Below are positions 33,149 through 47,330 of a DNA stretch of 64,000 nt, piece by piece (within the stretch, counting starts at the first letter, position 1; each line of letters starts with the position of its first letter). The notes beneath the pieces are model-generated. The model worked only from the letters and a program-made list of their open reading frames with translations, had not been told where the DNA came from and made no database searches. Origin of the DNA: Eutreptiella sp. 'Long Island Sound 2002' (Eukaryota; Euglenozoa; Euglenophyceae; Eutreptiales; Eutreptiaceae); the NCBI GenBank assembly GCA_964036045.1, contig OZ038381.1, positions 145,585,596 to 145,649,595 on the forward strand. Direction: 5' to 3'. The translations under genes and the position numbers were made by a program.

Positions 33149-35430
33149 ACCACAACGCCGTTTGAGGTGCTCCTCGGCTTTGCAACTTGCTGCAAGCGGC
33201 AGTGAGCAAACTAGTCCTGCACAGCACGCACACTTGCAGCATCACCAATGCCAAAGGCAGCCACCGCAGTAGCACGGATCTGTTTTGCCTCTGGGTAGTT
33301 GTTCTCGTCCCACAACCGTTTCCACAAGGAAGGGGGTGCAACCTTCACAACTTGCAAATCCTCCGCAAACTTTTTCCTCAACAATTGCTCATTTGTCAGA
33401 AAATGCCCACCTGGTGGACGACAGGATCATCCAAAAAACCAGGGACCCCGTGCAACTGCAGCTCTGCAAAACACTTGAAAAAGGGGGGGTACAGATAGTC
33501 ATCCGTGTACACAGCCACCCATTTTCAACGTTGCCCAACGAGCGTTCCTACGGAGTTGGAAATCATAGTGCCCATCTGAACAACCATGATATTGCTTGTA
33601 TCGCAACTCACAAACAATGCGGGCCCGGGTTTCCATAGGGATGTCTCCCTCTTTCCCATCAAGTGCCACTCTACACATGAGACAGAACTCATGATCACAA
33701 GTGTCCAAACCAACAACCTCGGGGTAAGACACAAATCTGTGAAGATTCTGCTTTGCATACTAGCCTCCTGCAATCGATGCATCAAGAACGGTTTGAAAAC
33801 GCCGCTGATGGGTGGCCAATGCTTCTTGGGGGGGGGGGGGGGTTGTCTTTTGCTTGCAACATGGCCTCACGTACCAAGGCCTTTTGCGTTTCACGAGTCT
33901 CGGTGGCATTCAAGCGCTCCGCCTCGTTCCATGACTACATCTGGGCAGCTCGTACCACCGACATAGTGAAGGTGCACTCGCGGGGCTGATGATCAAGGGT
34001 GAGTGCCCGCTGCACTTCCCCACTGCACAGATTGTGATCCCACCCCCCATCACACTAACGAACGTCCACTGCCAACCACGGCGAAAATGTTTGCATTCCT
34101 CACTAGCCAAACAACCATGGGGTGCACACATGCTGGCGTGTGTCAGGCCATTTGAGCATGTGCAATGGTTGCGGAGGGTGTCGGCACACTGTCGGCTGTG
34201 TGGACAATCACCTATGCTATTTGGTTGTGTGCCACGGCGAAAGACGGTACACCACAGGAGACAAAAAAAAAGACATGCAGATTTCATGGGTGGAATGATT
34301 GCACTGCCGCAACGCTGCCGGAAGCAGCGTAAGATTGATGAGGCCCAAACCTGTGGTCTTAACCTTCCAAGTGAGGTGGAGTGTGCCGTGGAAGTGTTCG
34401 GCAAATTTGGGGAGGGAATGGTGAATTCTAAGCGGGATACACCGAACGTAGAACACACGGACTAGCCCACTTGGAAGCCGCCTCGTGCTACCGCCTCGTG
34501 AAGAATGCAATTGAGCGCACAATTAACCGAGGGGGGGGACAGTGGTCCACACAGATGACCAGACGACGTCCATGCCACTTGGGAGCTCACCAGTGGTATG
34601 TTCCAAAAGCGGCCCGCAGTTGTCATTGTATTTCTTCCCGACATGCATGTCCTCATCGTCACATATCACACCCCCACTCCGGAGGTTGCGGATGCTGGAC
34701 CGCTTCTCGCCCACCGCGTTTCGTGATGGTCAACAATGACCTTGGATGCCATTATGCCCCAACTCAATGACGTGCGTGTCGATGCCGCTCTTGAACATGC
34801 ACTAGGCGCAAATCATTGATGGCTTGGATAGGCGTGCTGCGCCGTTCCGCAATGACATATGTTACTGCGCACGGCAACTTTGCCACTAGCCTGCGGTACT
34901 TTTGAGAAGCAGCAGGCACGGGTGCTTTGGCAATAGGTGGGAAAAAGCAATTGAATTGGTCACACACTTCATCATGCCCATGATACGGCTAGAGTAGGAT
35001 TACGGGGCAGTTTTGAACTGCTCCTTGTGGCCGATGAGATCTGAGTGCGGACCGTCCTATAGTACGAGGCCATGTTACGTCTCACACTAATGCGACCGAT
35101 CTTTGAATGTGGTGAGGTAAGAAGATTAGCGGGGGTGCGGTGGATCCCTCTTGTTGTCCGCCGCCCCTTCAACTGTGATGAGTTCGAGGATAACCTCGAT
35201 AATGAGGAGGAGGGCATTATTATGCAATGTCCCGCAGCAAAAGGTGCCTACTCCTGTCCCCCATCGGCAAGTGTTGTCCCGGGTGCCTGCTCCCATCACT
35301 CTACGGCGAGTGCACTTGTTGTAGTTTAGGTTTCAGCACGCACAGGTTTGGGTTTTGGATACCATTCGGTACTTCAAATTTTCGAAGGGGAGCCGCCCCT
35401 GAGGTGACTTGACTAAAAAAAACGACCGAA
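33149..35430. other. Region of short, mostly minus-strand open pieces, no clear gene
   Basis: Codon-like stretches occur on the minus strand at 33,499-33,732 and 34,523-34,967, and on both strands at 33,989-34,460, none with a recognisable domain. A G16 run lies at 33,827-33,842. This may be an old transposon; the family cannot be named. Confidence 0.35.
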
Positions 35431-35435
35431 CGCAA

Positions 35436-38400
35436 GGAACCCTCTAATTTTGTCCCCTGGTTTGGGTACTCCTGAGAACACAGGGTTTGGATGTCAATTC
35501 CGCCCCATCTTGGGCCCTTGAGAAGGCAGGAGTGATGTACCCACTTCTGATTTTGTCCCCTTGTTTGGGGACCTGCAAGACCGCACGGGTTATGTCGCAA
35601 TTCCACCAAATCTTGGGCCCCCAAGTACGCACGGTTTACGCACAAATTCCACCGAAATCTTTGGCCCCCCACAAGGCAAGGGTGATGGAGCCACTTCTAA
35701 TTTTGTCCCCTTGTCCTTGGACCCCCGGGAACACACGGGTGACATAGCACTTCCGTCCTTTTGTGGGCCCCAAAGAACACATGGGTGAGGCAACCACATC
35801 TGATTTTGCCCGCTTGTAGAAGTGGCTACATCACCCATGCCTGCTCAAGGGGCCCAATATTGGGGGGAATTGCTACGTAACCGCTGCCTTCTCGGAATGC
35901 CCTAGAAAAATGGGACAATGAGAAGTGGCTACATCACCCCTGCCTTATTGGGGCCCCAAGATTGGGTGGAAGTGCCACATCACCGCTGCGTTCTCAGAGG
36001 TCCCTACAAAAGAGGACAAAATCACAAGTGGCTCAATCACCCCCGCCTTGTCGAGGGCCCAAGATGGGGCGGGATTTATGCCATTTGTGCTATCTAACTC
36101 CTGCATTCTCGGGGGTTCTCAAAAAATGGGGCAAAATCAGGAGTGGCTACATTTCCCCTGCCTTCTCGAGGGCCCAAGATTGGGTGGAGTTGCTACATAA
36201 CCCGTTTGTCTCGAGGGTCCCCCAAAAAGTGAGAAAATTAGAATTGGCTGCATCACCCCTACCTTGTCGGAGGCCCAAGATGGGGTGGAAGCACACAATA
36301 ACTTGTGTTGTCTCGGGAGTCCCAGGAAAAGGGAACAAAATTAGAAATTGCTACATCACCCTTGCCCTCTGAAGGGCCCAAGATTGGGCAGCGTTGCTAC
36401 GTAACCGCTGCGTTCTTGGGGATCCCCTGAAAAGAGGACAAAACCAGAAGGGGATACATCACCCTTGCCTTCTTGGGGGCCCAAGGTTGGGCGGAATTGA
36501 TATCTAAGCCTTGCGTTCTCGGGGGTCCCTTAGAAAGGGGACAAAATCACAAGTGGCTACATCATCCCTGCCTTCTCGGGGGCCCAAGATTGGGCGGAAG
36601 CGACATCTAAACCCTACGGTCCCGAGGGTACCCAGAACAGGGGACAAAATCACAAGTGGCTACATCACCCTTGCCTTCTCAGGGGCCCAGGATTGGGAGG
36701 AAGTGCAACATAACCTGTGCTGTCTAGGTGGTCCCCAGAAAAAGGGACAAAATTACAAGTGGCTGCATCACCCTTGCCTTCTCGGGGGGGCCAAGATTGG
36801 GTGGCATTGCTATGTGACCCCCACATTCTTGGGGATCCCCACAAAAAAAAGACAAAATCACAAGTGGCTACATCACCCCGCCTTCTCCAAGGCCCAAGAT
36901 TCACTAGAAATGCCACATGAAACTTGCGTTCTTGGGAGTCCCTTGGAAAGGGGACGGAATCACAAGTGGCTACATGACCCTTGCCTTCTCGGTGGCCCAA
37001 GATTGGGTGTAATTGCTATCTAACCCTTGCGTTCTCGGGTACCCAAAAAAGGGGACAAAATCAGATGTGGCTGCATCACCCCTGCGTTCTCGGAGGCCCA
37101 ACATTGGGTTGAATTGCTACAGGCCCAAGATAGGGCCCGTGTTCTCGGGCTTTCCCTAGAAAAGGGGACAAAATGAGAAGTGGCTACACCACATCTACCT
37201 TCTCGAAGGCCACAAATTGGGCGGGATTGCGATCCAATTGGTGCGTTGTGGGGGATTCTCAGAAAAGGGGACAACATCACAAGTGGCTACATCACCCTTG
37301 CCTTCTCGGGGGCCCAAGATTGGGCACATGCGACATCTAAACCCTGCGCTCCCGAGGGCACGCAAAATAGGGGACAAAAACAGAAGCGGCTACACCACCC
37401 CTGCCTTCTCAGGGGGCCAAGATTGAGTGGAATTGCTACATGACCCGTTTGTCTCGAGAGGGTCTCTAGAAAAAGAGAAAATTAGAATTGGCTACATCAC
37501 CTCTCTCTTCTCCGGGGCCCAAGATTGGGTGGAAGTGCAACATAACTTGTGCTGTCTAGGGGGTCCCCAGAAAAGGGACAAAATGGAACTGGCTACATCA
37601 CCCTTGCCTTCTTGGGGGGGCCAAGATTGGGTGGCTTTGCTATGTAACACGTGCGTTCTAGGGGATCCCCAAAAAAGAGGACTAAATCACAAGTGGCTAC
37701 ATCACCCCGCCTTTTCCAAGGTCCAAGATTGGGTGGAAGTTCCACATGACCCCTGCAATGTTGGGCGTCCCCTAGAAGGGGTCAAAATCACAAGGGGCTA
37801 CATCACCCCTGCCTTCTCGGCGGCCCAACATTGGGCGAAGTTGCTATCTAACCCTTGCGTTCTCGGTGGTTCCCACAAAAGGGGTCAAAATCAGAAGTGG
37901 CTACATCACCCGTGCCTTCTTGAGGGCCCAAGATTGGGCGGAATTGCTACCTAATCCGCGTGTTCTCGGGGTTTCTCGGAAAAGGGGACAAAATCAGAAG
38001 TGGCCACATCACCCTTGCCTTCTCGGGTGCCCAAAATTGGGTGGAAGTGCTACAGCACCACTGCGTTCTTGGGGGTAGGAGATTGGGTGGAATTTTACAC
38101 ACAATGTGTTCATCTCAGGGGGTCCCCAGAAAAGGGGACAAAATCACAAGTGGCTACATCAGCCCTGCCTTCTCGGAGGACCAAGATTGGGCGGAATCGC
38201 TGCCTAAACCCCGCGTTCTCGGCGGTCCCCACAAAAGTGACACAATCAAAACAGGGTACATCACCCTTGTTTGCTCGGAGGGACCAAGATTGGGTGGAAT
38301 TGCGACATACGCCGTGTGTTCTGGGGGGTTCCTAGAACACGGGACACAATCATTAGTGGCTACATCACCCCTATCTTCTCAGGGCCCCACGACTGGCCGG

Positions 38401-38815
38401 CATTGCTATGTAACCCCTGCGCTCTTCCGTATCCCCAAACAAGGGGACCAAATCAAAAGAGGCTACATCACCTTTGGCTTCTCCAGGTCCCAACCTTGGG
38501 TGGAATTGCTGCATAACCCGTTCGTCTTGGTGGTCCGCACAAAAGAGAAAAAAATATAAGTGGCTACATCACCCCTACCTTCTCGGGGGCCCAAGATGGG
38601 GCAGCATTGCTACACAACCTCCGTGTTCCTGCGGGTCCCTAGAAAAGGAGACATCATCACAAGTGGCTACATCACCCTTGCCTTCTTGGAGGCCCAGGAT
38701 TGGGCGGAATACATAACCTGTGTGTTCTCGGGGGTCCCCAAAAAAGGGGACAAAATCAGAAGTGGGTACATCACCCCGGCCTTTTTCGAGGGCCCAAGAC
38801 TGGGCGGCACAGGGG
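35436..38815 (+). repeat. Satellite array 1, ~104-107 bp units
   Basis: The unit is GTCCCC-(A/G)AAAA-GGGGAC, then AAAATCAGAAGTGGCTACAT, then CACCCCTGCCTTCTCGGGGG, then CCCAAGATTGGGCGGAATTG, then CTA...CC(C)TGCGTTCTCGGGG. Markers at 37,887 and 37,991 give a 104 bp step. Units before about 35,830 are inverted relative to the rest. All ORFs in the array are repeat translations. Confidence 0.9.
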
Positions 38816-39120
38816 TGGGCCAAACGCCTGTCACCAAAGCTGTTGATGGGTTGACCGGTTAGTGCATGAAAGGTTGTTTTTTCCAGTTTTAGGTGTTTTT
38901 TTTTTGCGTTGTTTGTTGTTTTTTTGGCACAACTTGCAGTCAAAAGCCCATTTTGAGGGGTTTCAGGGGGGTATGGGGTAGGGGGGGGGGGGTTAGGCTC
39001 AGTGGCTGCCATTAACCAATGTACCGTATTTTTTCTGCTTGTTGTTTTTTTTTTTGCACCACAACACTGTTTTTTTTCGGTTTTTTTTGTTGTTTTTTTG
39101 TATCAACACTCCAGGAATCT
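38816..39120. other. T-rich spacer between satellite arrays
   Basis: Poly-T tracts at 38,896-38,910 and 39,044-39,100 and a G12 run at 38,981-38,992. No gene seen. Confidence 0.5.
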
Positions 39121-39640
39121 AGTTTGATGTTTGCCATACATCGAAGTGTCCCAATTTTTGTCGTCATTGGCCTCCGTTGGTGTACCAAGACTTTTGAATT
39201 TTTAGTTTGATGTTTGCCATAGGTCCCAATGTCCCAATTTTTGCCGTTCTTGACCTCTGCCGGTGCACCAGTAATTCTAAAATTTTGGTCTGATGTTTGC
39301 CATACGCCTCCGTGTCTGAATTTTTGCCCTTTCCGCCCTATGCGGGTGCACCACGAATTTTTAGTCTGATGTTTGCCATAGGTCCTAGTGTGCCAACTTT
39401 TGCTCTCTGTTGGTGTACCGGGAATTTGAAATTTTTGGTCTCATGTTTGCCATACGTCCCAATGTCCCTATTTTTGCCGTTGTTGGCCTCTGCTATTGTG
39501 CCACCAATTTTAAATGTTTTTTGTGTGATGTTTGGCAGAGGTGATTGTGTCCCATTTTTGCCCTTCTTGGCCACCGCTTGTAAACCAGAAAATTTAAAGG
39601 TTTAATCTGATGCTTGCCATACGTCCCAATGTCCCAAGAA
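39121..39640 (+). repeat. ~74-86 bp tandem repeat, about seven units
   Basis: TTTGATGTTTGCCATA(C/G)GTC starts units near 39,124, 39,207, 39,293, 39,367, 39,444, 39,528 and 39,610. Each continues CCAATGTCCCAATTTTTGCC and ...TTGGCCTCTG(C/T). Confidence 0.8.
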
Positions 39641-39769
39641 TTTTGCGAACTAAGCAAACAAAGCAAACACAAAGCGGCCGGAAAAATGTTCCTTAAGTGC
39701 TCCATACATTGTTGTGCACAAGCCACGGGCGGCCAACTTGCCAAGCGGGCTTGAACTTCTTTTTGACTG

Positions 39770-42700
39770 GTGGGACCCGGCGGCATTGCTACACAACCAC
39801 AATCATCTTGCGGGGTCAGCACAAAAGGGGACAAAATCACAAGCGGCTACATCACCCCTCCCTTCTCGGGGGCCCAAGATTGGGTGCAATTGCTACACAA
39901 CCCGTTTGTCTTGGGGGTCCCCGTAAAAGGGAACAAAATGACAAGTGGCTACATCACCCCTACCTTCTCGGGGGCCGAAGATTGGGCGGAACTGCTATCT
40001 AAACCGTGTGTTCTGGGGGGTCCCTAGAAAAGGGAACAAAATGAGAAAAGGCTACATCACCCCTGCCTGCTTGGGGGACCAAGATTGGGTGGAATGGCGA
40101 CATAACCTCTGCGTTCTCAGGGGTCCCCAGACAAATGGGACAAAATCAGAAGTGGCTACATCACCCCTGAGCTCTCCGGCGCCCAAGACTTGGCGGCACT
40201 CTTACGTAACCTTTGCGTTCCCGGGGTCCCCCAGAAAAAGGGGACAAAATCATTAATGGCTACATCACCCTTGCCTTGGGCCAAGATTGGGCGGCATTGC
40301 TATGTAATCTCTGCGATCTTCCGCCAAATCTTAGGCCCCCGAGAAGGCAGGGGTGATGTGGCCACTTGTGATGATCTCCCCTTTTCTGGGGACCCCCAAG
40401 ACGAACGGGTTGTGTAGTAATTCCAGCCAATCTTGTGCCCCCGAGAAGGTAGAGATAATGTAGCCACTTCTATTTTTGGTCTCTTTTCCATGGACCCCTA
40501 AGAACACACGGTTTAGATAGCAATTCGGATTGGTCTTCGGCCCCTGAGAAGGCAGGAATGGTATAGCACTTCTGATTTTGTCCCCTTTTCTGGGAAACCT
40601 TGAGAACGCACAAGTTATGTTGCAATTCCACCCAATCTTGGTCCCCCGAGCAGGTAGGGGTGATGTAGCCTTTTCTGATTTTGTCCCTGTTTTTGGGGAT
40701 CCCCGAGGGCACTCGGGTTGGATAGCAGTTCCGCCCAATCTTCGGCCCCCGAGAAGGCAGGGGTGATGTAGCCACTTGTGATTTTGTCCCCTTTTCGGGG
40801 GACCCCCGAGACGAAAGGGTTGTGTAGCAATTCCACCCAATCACGCTCGCCGAGAAGGGAGGGGTGATGTAGCCACTTGTGATTTTGTCCCCTTTTTGGG
40901 GGACCCCGCAAAATGATTGTGGTTATGTAGCAATTGTACCCTATCTTGGGCCTCCGAGAAGCCAGGGGTGATGTAGCCTCTTTTGATTTTCTCCCCTTTT
41001 GCAAGGAGATAGCGGAGAAAGCAGGGGTTACATAGCAATGCCGGCCAGTTGTGGGCCCCTGAGAAGGCAGAGGTTTCATAGCCACTTCTAATTTTGTCTG
41101 GATCTGGTTACATGCCCCCGCCCTCTCCTTTTTTGGTCAAGCACGAGGACGTGGGCAGCCCACATCTTGTGCACCATGCTTTTCTGATGCAAGCCTCAAG
41201 AGAAATCTTTTTGCATCTGTTTGTGCCATGAAGTGTTCAATTGTCCAAGCACGTGTCAAACCGATCAAAATTGCAATGATTTCGATCGCCCAACACCGTG
41301 CCCCTTTGCTGGGGAGCCCCGGGGACGCACAGGTTATGTGGCAATTCCACCCAATCTTGGCCCCCCCAAAAGGCAGGGGTGATGTGGCCCTTCTGAATTT
41401 GTCCCCTTTTTTGGGTACCCCCTTGAACGCAGCGGTTAGATAGCAATTCCCAAATCTTGGTCCCCCGAGAAGGGAGGGGTGATGTTGCCACTTCTGATTT
41501 TGTCCCTTTTTCTGGGGACCCCCAAGCCAACAGGTTGTGTAGGAATTCCACCCAATCTTGTGCCCCCGAGAAGGCAGAGGTAATGTAGCCACTTCTGATT
41601 TATTTCTCTTTTCCGTGAACCCCCGAGAACACACAGTTTAGATAGCAATTCCAACTGATCTTGGGCACCCGAGAGTGCAGGGATGGTATAGCACTTTGAT
41701 TTTGTCCCCTTTTCTGGGAAACCCTGAGAACGCACAAGTTATGTCGCAATTCCACCCAATCTTGCCCCCACGACAGGCAGGGGTGATGTATCCTTTTCTA
41801 ATTTTGTCCCCCTTTTCTGGGAACCGCCGAGAACACACGAGTTAGATCGCAATTCTGCCCAATCTTGGGCCCGTGAAAAGGTTGGGGTGATGCAGCCACT
41901 TCTGATTTTGTCCCCTTTTGTGGGGACCCCTGAGAAGGCGGGGGTGGTGTAGCCACCTCTGATTTTGTCCCCTTTTTCTACGGACCCCCGAGAACGCACA
42001 AGTTATGTTGCAATTCCACCCAATCTTGGGCCCCCGAGTAGGCAGGGGTGATGTAGCCTTTTGTGATTTTGTCCCCTTTTTTTGGGACCCCCTCAAATAC
42101 AGGCGTTAGATAGCCGTTCTGGCCGATCTTGTGCCCCCGGGAACGCAAGGGTGATGTAGCCACTTGTGATTTTGTCTTTTTTTCTAGGGACCCCTCAAAC
42201 AAACAAGTTGTGTAGCAATTCCACCCAATGTTAAGCCTCCGAGAAGGCAGGGGTGATGTAGCCCTTTCCGATTTTGTCCGCTTTTTTGGGTACCCCGGGA
42301 ACACAAGGGTTAGATAGCATTTCCACCCGATCCCGGCCCCCCAAGAAGCCAGGGGTGATGTTGCCACTTGTTATTTTTCTTCTTTCCAATCGACCCCCGA
42401 CAACGTAGGGGGCCAAGACTCTGCGGCATTGCTCCGTACCCCCGGGGGGTCCCCGGAAAACGGGACAAAACAGAAGTCGCTACGTCACCAATGCTTTCTC
42501 GGGGGCTCAAGATTGGGTGCAATTGCTAAAGAATCCCTACATTTGTGGTGTCCCCAGAAACCGGGTCAACATCAGAACTAGCTCCATAACCGCTGCCTTG
42601 ACGGGCCGAGAAGGCAAGGGTGATGTATCTACTTCTAACGTTGTCCCCTTTTTGGGGGACCCCCGAGAACACACAAGTTATGTTGCAATTGCGCCCAATC

Positions 42701-45700
42701 TTGGGCACCCGAGAAAGCAAGGGTGATGTAGCCACTTGTGATGATGTCCCCTTTTCCGGGGACCCGCAAGAAAACAAAGGTTATGTAGCACCTCCACCCA
42801 ATCTTGGGCCCCAGAGAACGGAGGGGCGAAGTACCCACCTGTGTTTTTTCCTCTTTTGTGTGGACCCCCAAGACCAACGGGTAATGTAGCATTTCCACCC
42901 AACGTTGGGAACCCGAGAAGCCGGCGGTGATGTAGCCACTTGTCATTTTGTCCCCTTTTTCTGGGGACACCGAAGATCGTAGAGATTACATAGCAATGCC
43001 GCCCAATCTTGGGCCAAGGCAAGGGTGATGTAGCCATTAATGATTTTGTCCCCTTTTTCTGGGGGACCCCGGGAGCGCAAAGGTTACGTAAGAGTGCCGC
43101 CAAGTCTTGGGCGCCGGAGAGCTCAGGGGTGATGTAGCCACTTCTGATTTTGTCCCATTTGTCTGGGGACCCCTGAGAACGCAGAGGTTAGGTCGCCATT
43201 CCACCCGATCTTGGTCCCCCAAGCAGGCAGGGGTGATGTAGACTTTTCTCATTTTGTTCCCTTTTCTAGGGACCCTCTGCCTTCTCAGGGGCCCACAACT
43301 GGCTGGCATTGCTATGTAACCCCTGCTTTCTCCGCTATCTCCTTGCAAAAGGGGAGAAAATCAAAAGAGGCTACATCACCCCTGGCTTCTCGGAGGCCCA
43401 AGATAGGGTACAATTGCTACATAACCACAATCATCTTGCGGGGTCCCCCAAAAAGGGGACAAAATCACAAGTGGCTACATCACCCCTCCCTTCTCGGCGA
43501 GCGTGATTGGGTGGAATTGCTACACAACCCTTTCGTCTCGGGGGTCCCCCGAAAAGGGGACAAAATCACAAGTGGCTACATCACCCCTGCCTTCTCGGGG
43601 GCCGAAGATTGGGCGGAACTGCTATCTAAACCGTGTGTTCTGGGGGGTCCCTAGAAAAGGGACCAAAATGAGAAAAGGCTACATCACCCCTGCCTGCTTG
43701 GGGGACCAAGATTGGGTGGAATGGCGACATAACCTCTGCGTTCTTAGGGGTCCCCGGACAAATGGGACAAAATCAGAAGTGGCTACATCACCCCTGAGCT
43801 CTCCGGCGCCCAAGACTTGGCGGCACTCTTACGTAACCTTTGCTTTCCCGGGGTCCCCCAGAAAAAGGGGACAAAATCATTAATGGCTACATCACCCTTG
43901 CCTTGGGCCAAGATTGGGCGGCATTGCTATGTAATCTCTGCGATCTTCCGCCAAATCTTAGGCCCCCGAGAAGGCAGGGGTGATGTGGCCACTTGTGATG
44001 ATCTCCCCTTTTCTGGGGACCCCCAAGACGAACGGGTTGTGTAGTAATTCCAGCCAATCTTGTGCCCTCGAGAAGGCAGAGATAATGTAGCCACTTCTAT
44101 TTTTGGTCTCTTTTCCATGGACCCCTAAGAACACACGGTTTAGATAGCAATTCGGATTGGTCTTCGGCCCCTGAGAAGGCAGGAATGGTATAGCACTTCT
44201 GATTTTGTCCCCTTTTCTGGGAAACCTTGAGAACGCACAAGTTATGTTGCAATTCCACCCAATCTTGGTCCCCCGAGCAGGTAGGGGTGATGTAGCCTTT
44301 TCTGATTTTGTCCCTGTTTTTGGGGATCCCCGAGGGCACTCGGGTTGGATAGCAGTTCCGCCCAATCTTCGGCCCCCGAGAAGGCACGGGTGATGTAGCC
44401 ACTTCTGATTTTGTCCCCTTTTCGGGGGACCCCCGAGACGAAAGGGTTGTGTAGCAATTCCACCCAATCACGCTCGCCGAGAAGGGAGGGGTGATGTAGC
44501 CACTTGTGATTTTGTCCCCTTTTTGGGGGACCCCCAAGCCAACAGGTTGTGTAGGAATTCCACCCAATCTTGTGCCCCCGAGAAGGCAGAGGTAATGTAG
44601 CCACTTCTGATTTATTTCTCTTTTCCGTGAACCCCCGAGAACACACAGTTTAGATAGCAATTCCAACTGATCTTGGGCACCCGAGAGTGCAGGGATGGTA
44701 TAGCACTTTGATTTTGTCCCCTTTTCTGGGAAACCCTGAGAACGCACAAGTTATGTCGCAATTCCACCCAATCTCGCCCCCACGACAGACAGGGGTGATG
44801 TATCCTTTTCTAATTTTGTCCCCCTTTTCTGGGAACCGCCGAGAACACACGAGTTAGATCGCAATTCTGCCCAATCTTGGGCCCGTGAAAAGGTTGGGGT
44901 GATGCAGCCACTTCTGATTTTGTCCCCTTTTGTGGGGACCCCTGAGAAGGCGGGGGTGGTGTAGCCACCTCTGATTTTGTCCCCTTTTTCTAGGGACCCC
45001 CGAGAACGCACAAGTTATGTTGCAATTCCACCCAATCTTGGGCCCCCGAGTAGGCAGGGGTGATGTAGCCTTTTGTGATTTTGTCCCCTTTTTTTGGGAC
45101 CCCCTCAAATACAGGCGTTAGATAGCCGTTCTGGCCGATCTTGTGCCCCCAGGAACGCAAGGGTGATGTAGCCACTTGTGATTTTGTCTTTTTTTCTAGG
45201 GACCCCTCAAACAAACAAGTTGTGTAGCAATTCCACCCAATGTTAAGCCTCCGAGAAGGCAGGGGTGATGTAGCCCTTTCCGATTTTGTCCGCTTTTTTG
45301 GGTGCCCCGGGAACACAAGGGTTAGATAGCATTTCCACCCGATCCCGGCCCCCCAAGAAGCCAGGGGTGATGTTGCCACTTGTTATTTTTCTTCTTTCCA
45401 ATCGACCCCCGACAACGTAGGGGGCCAAGACTCTGCGGCATTGCTCCGTACCCCCGGGGGGTCCCCGGAAAACGGGACAAAACAGAAGTCGCTACGTCAC
45501 CAATGCTTTCTCGGGGGCTCAAGATTGGGTGCAATTGCTAAAGAATCCCTACATTTGTGGTGTCCCCAGAAACCGGGTCAACATCAGAACTAGCTCCATA
45601 ACCGCTGCCTTGACGGGCCGAGAAGGCAAGGGTGATGTATCTACTTCTAACGTTGTCCCCTTTTTGGGGGACCCCCGAGAACACACAAGTTATGTTGCAA

Positions 45701-47330
45701 TTGCGCCCAATCTTGGGCACCCGAGAAAGCAAGGGTGATGTAGCCACTTGTGATGATGTCCCCTTTTCCGGGGACCCGCAAGAAAACAAAGGTTATGTAG
45801 CACCTCCACCCAATCTTGGGCCCCAGAGAACGGAGGGGCGAAGTACCCACCTCTGTTTTTTCCTCTTTTGTGTGGACCCCAAAGACCAACGGGTAATGTA
45901 GCATTTCCACCCAACGTTGGGAACCCGAGAAGCCGGCGGTGATGTAGCCACTTGTCATTTTGTCCCCTTTTTCTGGGGACACCGAAGATCGTAGAGATTA
46001 CATAGCAATGCCGCCCAATCTTGGGCCAAGGCAAGGGTGATGTAGCCATTAATGATTTTGTCCCCTTTTTCTGGGGGACCCCGGGAGCGCAAAGGTTACG
46101 TAAGAGTGCCGCCAAGTCTTGGGCGCCGGAGAGCTCAGGGGTGATGTAGCCACTTCTGATTTTGTCCCATTTGTCTGGGGACCCCTGAGAACGCAGAGGT
46201 TAGGTCGCCATTCCACCCGATCTTGGTCCCCCAAGCGGGCAGGGGTGATGTAGACTTTTCTCATTTTGTTCCCTTTTCTAGGGACCCTTTGCCTTCTCAG
46301 GGGCGCACAACTGGCTGGCATTGCTATGTAACCCCTGCTTTCTCCGCTATCTCCTTGCAAAAGGGAAGAAAATCAAAAGAGGCTACATCACCCCTGGCTT
46401 CTCGGAGGCCCAAGATAGGGTACATTTGCTACATAACCACAATCATCTTGCGGGGTCCCCCAAAAAGGGGACAAAATCACAAGTGGCTACATCACCCCTC
46501 CCTTCTCGGCGAGCGTGATTGGGTGGAATTGCTACACAACCCTTTCGTCTCGGGGGTCCCCCGAAAAGGGGACAAAATCACAAGTGGCTACATCACCCCT
46601 GCCTTCTCGGGGGCCGAAGATTGGGCGGAACTGCTATCCAACCCGAGTGCCCTCGGGGATCCCCAAAAACAGGGACAAAATCAGAAAAGGCTACATCACC
46701 CCTACCTGCTCGGGGGACCAAGATTGGGTGGAATTGCAACATAACTTGTGCGTTCTCAAGGTTTCCCAGAAAAGGGGACAAAATCAGAAGTGCTATACCA
46801 TTCCTGCCTTCTCAGGGGCCGAAGACCAATCCGAATTGCTATCCAAACCGTGCGTTCTTAGGGGTCCATGGAAAAGAGAACAAAAATAGAAGTGGCTATA
46901 TTACCTTTACCTTTTCGGGGGCACAGAATTGGCTGGAATTACTACACAACCCGTTCGTCTTGGGGGTCCCCAGAAAAGGGGAGATCATCACAAGTGGCCA
47001 CATCACCCCTACCTTCTCGGGGGCCTAAGATTTGGCGGAATTACTAACCAACCTTCGCGTTCTTGGGGGTTCCCGGAAAAGTGGACAAAATCAAAAGTGG
47101 CTACATTACCCCTGATTGCTCGGGAACCCAGAAGTGGGCAAGCCGAAACCCCCGAGAACACAGAGGTTATGTAGCAATTCCAGCCAATATTGGCTCGCCT
47201 AGAAGGTAGGGATGTATCCACTTCCAATTTTGTTCCGTTCATGGGGACCCCCTAGAACGTCGCCAACACGCAACCCCTGCCTTCTTGGGGGTCCCGAGAA
47301 AAGGGGAAAAAATCAAGAGTGGCTACATCA
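39770..47330. repeat. Satellite array 2, same unit in alternating orientation
   Basis: Forward blocks at about 39,770-40,318, 43,275-43,945 and 46,285-47,135. Inverted blocks at about 40,318-41,095, 41,300-43,275 and 43,945-46,285. Short forward patches sit near 42,410-42,600 and 45,420-45,610. A unique island lies at 41,096-41,300. The many ORFs of 60-216 codons are satellite translations. Confidence 0.9.
39930..46644 (+). repeat. 3.6 kb tandem duplication of satellite, second copy with a 615-bp deletion
   Basis: 39,930-40,903 recurs at 43,557-44,530 (offset 3,627) and 41,517-43,632 recurs at 44,529-46,644 (offset 3,012). The difference of 615 bp equals the segment 40,903-41,517 that is missing from the second copy. 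The copies are almost identical, for example TACGTCACCA at 42,481 and 45,493. Confidence 0.85.

Noticed and set aside
35487-47028. Dozens of 60-216 codon ORFs on both strands
   Set aside because: They repeat with the ~104 bp satellite period and have no independent coding signal.
35436-47330. Satellite array considered as a CRISPR array
   Set aside because: There are no unique spacers of constant length. Repeats are diverged, ~104 bp and in both orientations, and the genome is eukaryotic.
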